Assembly: GCA_036380275.1 (NCBI GenBank)
Contig: DASVFB010000160.1
Location: 1-8,066, forward strand
Source: DASVFB01 sp036380275
Lineage (GTDB): Bacteria > Actinomycetota > Thermoleophilia > Gaiellales > Gaiellaceae
Length of the DNA stretch: 8,066 nucleotides
Direction of reading: 5' to 3'
The position numbers and the translations under genes are program-made. Of this stretch, positions 4,672 to 8,066 are shown one piece after another (within the stretch, counting starts at the first letter, position 1; every line of letters starts with the position of its first letter). Below the pieces are notes generated by a model. The model saw nothing but the letters and a program-made list of their open reading frames with translations. It had not been told where the DNA came from and made no database searches.

Positions 4672-6195
4672 CCGCGGTGCGCCGGAGGCGTCGATGGCCG
4701 CGACCTCGCTCGCTGCGTCCTCAAAACCCGATCGGAGCGGAACCTCCTTCACGCCCACGAGCGCGATCACCCACACGAGGATCGCGACACACGCAGCGGC
4801 GAGGAACGCCGGCTTCAGCGCGCTCGCAAGATCGTCGCGCAATGCCGGCGGCAGCCGATGCACGGTGACTCCTTCGGCCCCTCCGTGCAATCCCTTCGGC
4901 AAGCCGAGGTTCACGATCACGCCCATCACGGTCACACCGACGGTCGCGCCGATCGAGCGCGCGAACTGCGTCAGCGCGGTCGCGGAGCCCATCTGCTGAC
5001 GGCGCACCGCGTTCTGCACCGAGAGGACGAAGACCTGCATCATCGAGCCGATCCCGATGCCGGCGACGACCATGTTGCGAGCGGCCTCACCGTTCGTCGT
5101 GTTGACGTCCATGCGCCAGAGCAGGATCATCCCGGCGGCGAGGATCAGCGGACCGACGAGTGCGTTGCCGCGATAGTGGCCGGTCCGCGAGACCCATTGC
5201 CCAGAGAGAAACGACGTCGTCACCGCGCCGAGCATCAGCGGCGTGAGGACGACGCCCGACGACGTCGCCGACGTGCCGATGACGCCCTGGACGAACAGCG
5301 GCACGTACACGATCGTCCCGAACATCGCCATGCCGATCAGGCCCATGCAGAGGACGCTCGACAGCACGATCCGGTTCTGCAGGATGTCGAACGGCAGGAT
5401 CGGCTCCTCGACGCGCCGCTCCCACAGGGCGAACGCGGCCAGCAGCACAATTGCCGCTCCGAGCGCGATCAGTACGTGGGCGGAGCCCCACGCGTACTGG
5501 CGACCTCCCCAGACAAGCCCGAGTAGGAGCGCGGTCGTTCCAAGCGCGAGCACGAACGCGCCGAACCAATCGATCGAGCGCGGGCTGACCTCGCGCCGGC
5601 GCGGCATCGTGATCCAGATGACGAGCAGCGCAATCCCGCCGACGGGCAGATTGACGTAGAAGATCCAGCGCCACGTCGTGTTGTCGACGATGAAGCCGCC
5701 GACCGCGGGGCCGATGATCGACGCGGCGGCGAACACGGCGCCGATCAGTCCCTGGTAGCGGCCGCGGTCGCGCGGCGGCACGATGTTCCCGATCACCGCG
5801 AGCGCGAGCGGGATCAACCCGCCGGCGCCCACTCCCTGAACCGCGCGAAAGACGACGAGCTGGGTCATGCTTTGCGCGGCACCGCAGAGCGCTGAGCCGA
5901 CGAGGAAGATGCAGATCGCGATGATGAACAGCGGCCGGCGTCCGTAGACGTCGCCGAGCTTCCCGTAGATCGGCACGGTCACTGTCGTCGCGAGCAGGTA
6001 TGCGGTGAAGACCCACGAGTACTGCGTCAACCCGCCGAGGTCGCCGACGATGCGCGGCAGCGCCGTCGCCAGGATCGTCTGGTCGAGCGCTGCGAGCAGC
6101 AGCGTCACCATCAGGCCCGAGTAGATGGCGAGGATGCGCCCGATCGAGTAGCGGTAGCCCGGAGGAGTACGGGCCAGGCGCTCTCGAATCGACAT
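4669..6195 (-). CDS. MFS multidrug-type exporter, DHA2 (EmrB/QacA) family, 14 helices
   Basis: This inner-membrane proton-driven exporter of 508 residues matches the usual DHA2 length. Family motifs in order are LDQTILATALP (37-47, motif D1 with the membrane aspartate D38), GKLGDVYGRR (78-87, motif A between helices 2 and 3), FRAVQGVGAGG (116-126, motif B with R117), and GAVFAAASIIGPAVGG (152-167, the antiporter motif C). The C-terminal tail is short and polar. ATG at 6195 gives the standard short cytoplasmic lead (MSIRERLARTPPGYRYSIGR) before helix 1. Earlier in-frame starts up to 6321 would add arginine-rich sequence that overlaps the divergent VOC gene. TAGCGT lies 7 nt before the ATG. It is followed after 9 nt by hpd, so the two are probably cotranscribed. 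The substrate is unknown; it could be a drug, an aromatic compound or another small molecule. Confidence 0.93.
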   Translation of the reverse strand: MSIRERLARTPPGYRYSIGRILAIYSGLMVTLLLAALDQTILATALPRIVGDLGGLTQYSWVFTAYLLATTVTVPIYGKLGDVYGRRPLFIIAICIFLVGSALCGAAQSMTQLVVFRAVQGVGAGGLIPLALAVIGNIVPPRDRGRYQGLIGAVFAAASIIGPAVGGFIVDNTTWRWIFYVNLPVGGIALLVIWITMPRRREVSPRSIDWFGAFVLALGTTALLLGLVWGGRQYAWGSAHVLIALGAAIVLLAAFALWERRVEEPILPFDILQNRIVLSSVLCMGLIGMAMFGTIVYVPLFVQGVIGTSATSSGVVLTPLMLGAVTTSFLSGQWVSRTGHYRGNALVGPLILAAGMILLWRMDVNTTNGEAARNMVVAGIGIGSMMQVFVLSVQNAVRRQQMGSATALTQFARSIGATVGVTVMGVIVNLGLPKGLHGGAEGVTVHRLPPALRDDLASALKPAFLAAACVAILVWVIALVGVKEVPLRSGFEDAASEVAAIDASGAPR

Positions 6196-6202
6196 ATTCA
6201 CA

Positions 6203-6208
6203 ACGCTA
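6203..6208 (-). promoter_or_regulatory. Leaderless-type -10 box for the MFS gene
   Basis: TAGCGT, then TGTGAAT, then ATG at 6195. A TTGAAC-like hexamer (6223-6228) lies upstream at a short 14-nt spacing. The box supports the chosen start and suggests a leaderless mRNA. Confidence 0.45.
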
Positions 6209-6261
6209 CCCGGACGCGCCCGGTTCAAGCGCGCCGTCATGATGCGCGTGTTCAGCGTCCA

Positions 6262-6270
6262 AGGAGGAGG
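6262..6270 (+). promoter_or_regulatory. Strong ribosome binding site for the VOC gene
   Basis: AGGAGGAGG sits 4 nt before the ATG at 6275. It fixes that start over the upstream ATG codons at 6239 and 6242. It contrasts with the leaderless-looking starts of the neighbouring genes. Confidence 0.8.
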
Positions 6271-6274
6271 AGCG

Positions 6275-6640
6275 ATGATCGACCACGTGACGGCCAACGT
6301 CGGCGATTTGGAGCAAGCCAAGAGCTTCTACGCGCAGGCGCTCGCGCCACTCGGCTATTCGGTGCAGATGGAGTTCGAAGAGGCCGCGGGCTTTGGGACC
6401 GGCGAGGGGATCCCGGACTTCTGGATCGGCTCGAGCGCCGAGCGGGGCGCGACCCACGTCGCGATCAGCGCCAAGAACCGCGCGGCCGTCGACGCGTTCT
6501 ATGACGCCGCGACGGGGGCGGGCGGCAAGGACAACGGGCCTCCGGGCCTACGACCGCACTACCACGAGACGTACTACGCGGCGTACGTCCACGACGCGGA
6601 CGGCAACAACATCGAGGCGGTGTGTCACGCGCCGGCATAA
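6275..6640 (+). CDS. VOC / glyoxalase-fold family protein
   Basis: This 121-residue single-domain protein belongs to the vicinal-oxygen-chelate superfamily, which includes glyoxalases, dioxygenases and bleomycin- or fosfomycin-resistance proteins. The two beta-alpha-beta-beta-beta units begin at MIDHVTANVGD (1-11) and GATHVAISAK (59-68). Likely metal ligands are H4, H61 and E114 (GNNIEAVCH, 110-118); the stretch YYAAYVHDADGNNIE (100-114) is typical of small glyoxalase-like members. It probably acts as a cytoplasmic dimer, but the substrate cannot be read from the sequence. The start is set by the strong ribosome site AGGAGGAGG. It is divergent from the MFS exporter, and its last 16 nt overlap the end of the convergent EamA gene. 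A resistance or detoxification role beside an exporter is possible but speculative. Confidence 0.9.
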   Translation: MIDHVTANVGDLEQAKSFYAQALAPLGYSVQMEFEEAAGFGTGEGIPDFWIGSSAERGATHVAISAKNRAAVDAFYDAATGAGGKDNGPPGLRPHYHETYYAAYVHDADGNNIEAVCHAPA

Positions 6641-7518
6641 CTGGGCGCGCGCCGTTTCCGCGCGAGCACGATTCCGCCGGCGATCAGCACGCCGCCGACG
6701 ACCTGAATCCACGTCATCGTCTCTGAGAGCAACACCAGCGCGAACAAGGCCGCGATGAACGGCTGAAGATTGGCGACGAGCGCTGCACGCGAAGGGCCGA
6801 CGCGGTCGACTGCCTTGAACCAGAGGATGTTCGTCAACACGAGCGGCCCGAGGACCGCGTACACGAGGCAGAGCCAGACGAGCGCGCTGAAGTCGAACGA
6901 CTGGCTCGCGGTCTGCTGGATGCCGGTGATCGCGATTGCGACCCAGCCGATGGCGAGAACGAGCGCGCTGATCCGGTACGGCGAGTAGCTCCTCATGAGC
7001 GGCGCGATCGCGACGGTGTACGCCGCCCACGTCGCCGCCGTCGCGACGCCGAGCAGATCCCCCTTGATGCTCCCCGAGACTCCGCCCTCGTTGCCGAGCG
7101 CGATAAGCGCGACGCCGCCGAACGACACAACGGCTGCAAGCCAGAACCCGGCGTGCAACCGCTCGAGCCCGACCGCAAACGCGATCAGCGCGACGAAGAT
7201 CGGCGTCGCGCCGAGGATCAGCGCCACCGTCGACGCGTTCGTGTACGTCAGCGCGTACACGTACGAGAGCTGGTTGAGCCAGATCCCGAGCGCCGCGGCA
7301 GCGAGGATGAGCGGGATGTCGCGCCGGCGCACGCGGAACGAGCGCTCGACACCGTACGTGAACCATGTGAAGAGGATCGTCGCCATCCCGTAGCGCACGG
7401 TCGAGTACGCGAGCGGCTGGAAGCCGTGCTCGAGCACGTACTTCGTCACGGTGAAGTTGAGCGCCCAGAGCAGAACCGTCGTCAGAAGCATCAGCTCGGC
7501 GGTGCGGCGTCGGAGCAT
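6625..7518 (-). CDS. EamA/DMT-family transporter, 10 helices
   Basis: This inner-membrane drug/metabolite transporter of 297 residues has the usual length for the family. Two EamA repeats are visible: about residues 10-142 (LLTTVLLWALNFTVTKYVLE at 11-30, ALTYTNASTVALILGATPIF at 89-108) and about 153-287 (GDLLGVATAATWAAYTVAIA at 153-172, VGPSRAALVANLQPFIAALF at 240-259, then LSETMTWIQVVGGVLIAGG at 264-282). Family members export or import amino acids, nucleotides or other metabolites; the substrate cannot be assigned here. ATG at 7518 starts directly into the first helix and has TAGGGT 6 nt upstream, with no ribosome site. The 3' end overlaps that of the VOC gene. Its promoter region shares a perfect palindrome with the divergent 91-aa gene, so the two may be co-regulated. 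Confidence 0.93.
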   Translation of the reverse strand: MLRRRTAELMLLTTVLLWALNFTVTKYVLEHGFQPLAYSTVRYGMATILFTWFTYGVERSFRVRRRDIPLILAAAALGIWLNQLSYVYALTYTNASTVALILGATPIFVALIAFAVGLERLHAGFWLAAVVSFGGVALIALGNEGGVSGSIKGDLLGVATAATWAAYTVAIAPLMRSYSPYRISALVLAIGWVAIAITGIQQTASQSFDFSALVWLCLVYAVLGPLVLTNILWFKAVDRVGPSRAALVANLQPFIAALFALVLLSETMTWIQVVGGVLIAGGIVLARKRRAPSYAGA

Positions 7519-7524
7519 CGCGCG

Positions 7525-7530
7525 ACCCTA
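7525..7530 (-). promoter_or_regulatory. Leaderless-type -10 box for the EamA gene
   Basis: On the minus strand TAGGGT is followed by CGCGCG and then the ATG at 7518. Its first four bases (7530-7527) are the left end of the 16-bp palindrome. No clear -35 hexamer is seen. Confidence 0.45.
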
Positions 7531-7542
7531 ACGGCCGTTAGG
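7527..7542. promoter_or_regulatory. 16-bp perfect palindrome between divergent genes, operator-like
   Basis: CCTAACGGCCGTTAGG is identical to its reverse complement. It lies in the 33-bp gap between the EamA start (7518) and the GTG at 7552, and each end contributes the first four bases of a -10-like box pointing outward. A dimeric regulator bound here would cover both promoters. It could instead be a by-product of two similar back-to-back -10 boxes. Confidence 0.5.
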
Positions 7543-7544
7543 CT
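7539..7544 (+). promoter_or_regulatory. Leaderless-type -10 box for the 91-aa gene
   Basis: TAGGCT, then TCGGCAC, then GTG at 7552. It starts inside the palindrome and supports GTG 7552 as the translation start. There is no ribosome site. Confidence 0.45.
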
Positions 7545-7551
7545 TCGGCAC

Positions 7552-7827
7552 GTGGCCGAGATCACACGGGACGACATCGATGCGCTCGTCGGCCCGGCGA
7601 CGCCGCACTTCGCGTATCAGCTACGCGCGCGGGTGAAAGGACTGATCGCCGACCTGCCCGAGGACGATCCCGTGCGCAAGTACGGCGAGGAGCAGATGGA
7701 CTTGCTCGACCGGCTCGGCTACGCGTCGTCGAAGGCGGAGGAAGGCCCGCGCGAGCCGCGCTCGAAGCCGGGCTGGGAGGAGATCCCGAGCTCGGCGCCG
7801 GCGGACGAGCCGCTCCGACACAGATGA
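7552..7827 (+). CDS. Small acidic soluble protein, function unknown
   Basis: I do not recognise this 91-residue protein. Residues 1-58 look like a small helical domain (ITRDDIDALVGPATPHFAYQ at 4-23, then an arginine/lysine-containing helix and a second helix around GEEQMDLLDRLGY, 45-57). Residues 59-91 are rich in P, E, S and R and probably disordered. There are no cysteines, membrane helices or catalytic motifs. The start is GTG at 7552, because TAGGCT lies 7 nt upstream and the helical domain starts there; the frame stays open further upstream, but that part is antisense to the EamA gene. Its TGA overlaps the ATG of the dehydrogenase gene (ATGA), so the two should be translationally coupled, and the small protein may act with that enzyme. 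Confidence 0.8.
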   Translation: MAEITRDDIDALVGPATPHFAYQLRARVKGLIADLPEDDPVRKYGEEQMDLLDRLGYASSKAEEGPREPRSKPGWEEIPSSAPADEPLRHR

Positions 7828-8066
7828 CGCTCGAGGGCGCCTCGGTCTTCGTGACCGGGGGGTCACGCGGGATCGGCCGCGAGATCGCGCTGCGCTTCGC
7901 CGACGAAGGCGCGAAGCGCGTGGCGATCGGCTACATGCGCAAGGACGCAGCAGCAGAGGCGGTCGCCGACGAGCTGCGTGGACGCGGCGCCGAACCAACG
8001 CTCGTCCGCGGCAACGTCGCGTCCACGCGCGTCGCGGAGGAGGTCGCCGCCCTCGGTCCGCTGGAC
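7824..8066 (+). CDS. Short-chain dehydrogenase/reductase (FabG/FabL-like), 3' end beyond window
   Basis: Only the first 81 residues of this NAD(P)-dependent oxidoreductase are present; full-length family members have about 250. The Rossmann start is clear: VFVTGGSRGIGREIALRFAD (8-27) with the TGxxxGIG cofactor motif at 11-18. After the second strand, GYMRKDAAAE (36-45) has basic residues that would suit NADPH. GNVAST (63-68) occupies the usual D-V acidic-turn position, and LGPLD (77-81) begins the strand leading to the NNAG motif outside the window. Asn-Val instead of Asp-Val recalls FabL-type enoyl-ACP reductases, but a FabG-type ketoreductase or another SDR is equally possible without the active-site residues. 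ATG at 7824 overlaps the stop of the 91-aa gene by ATGA. Confidence 0.9.
   Translation, partial: MTLEGASVFVTGGSRGIGREIALRFADEGAKRVAIGYMRKDAAAEAVADELRGRGAEPTLVRGNVASTRVAEEVAALGPLD

Noticed and set aside
3190..5526. A 778-codon open frame on the plus strand across the CDF, hpd and MFS genes
   Set aside because: It lies opposite three genes with clear family motifs, is dominated by arginine, aspartate, histidine and glutamate, and has no domain. Long antisense frames are a normal by-product of high third-position G+C.
6196..6321. N-terminal extension of the MFS protein to 6321
   Set aside because: It would overlap the divergent VOC gene and its ribosome site, and adds 42 residues before a standard DHA2 N-terminus.

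Overview
The window is a GC-rich, gene-dense stretch of bacterial chromosome, roughly two thirds G+C by eye. Base composition, the frequent leaderless-type starts (a TANNNT box 6-7 nt before the start codon) and the gene content suggest an actinobacterium, possibly Thermoleophilia. That placement is an inference; no rRNA or other marker gene is present. I see no phage, CRISPR or IS transposase genes and no tRNA.

Layout. Positions 1-720 (minus) hold most of an AlkA-type DNA-3-methyladenine glycosylase that runs off the left edge. It is divergent from a small secreted protein of unknown function (859-1317, plus). Between that gene and the convergent gene to its right lies the most striking object in the window: a 168-nt imperfect inverted repeat (1315-1482) that folds into one long hairpin containing both stop codons. 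Next come four minus-strand genes, read from right to left: a 14-helix DHA2-type MFS exporter (6195-4669), 4-hydroxyphenylpyruvate dioxygenase (4659-3562), a hairpin-rich 147-bp spacer, a cation diffusion facilitator with three tandem C-terminal domains (3414-2065), and a short fumarylacetoacetate-hydrolase-like protein (2068-1472) that overlaps the transporter gene by ATGA. Divergent from the exporter is a small VOC/glyoxalase-fold protein (6275-6640, plus), whose 3' end overlaps a convergent EamA-family transporter gene (7518-6625, minus). A 16-bp perfect palindrome then separates the EamA gene from a plus-strand pair: a 91-aa protein of unknown function and a FabG/FabL-like short-chain dehydrogenase that runs off the right edge.

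How the genes may work together. The dioxygenase makes homogentisate from tyrosine-derived 4-hydroxyphenylpyruvate, and true fumarylacetoacetate hydrolase ends that pathway. The FAH-like gene two genes downstream is therefore suggestive, but it has lost the usual metal-binding glutamates at their normal spacing and no homogentisate dioxygenase is in view. The three transporters (MFS, CDF, EamA) have no assignable substrates beyond family level.

Most of the window is ordinary metabolic and transport coding. The items worth a second look are the 168-nt hairpin, the three-domain CDF tail, the palindrome carrying two back-to-back -10 boxes, and the repeated leaderless promoter arrangement.
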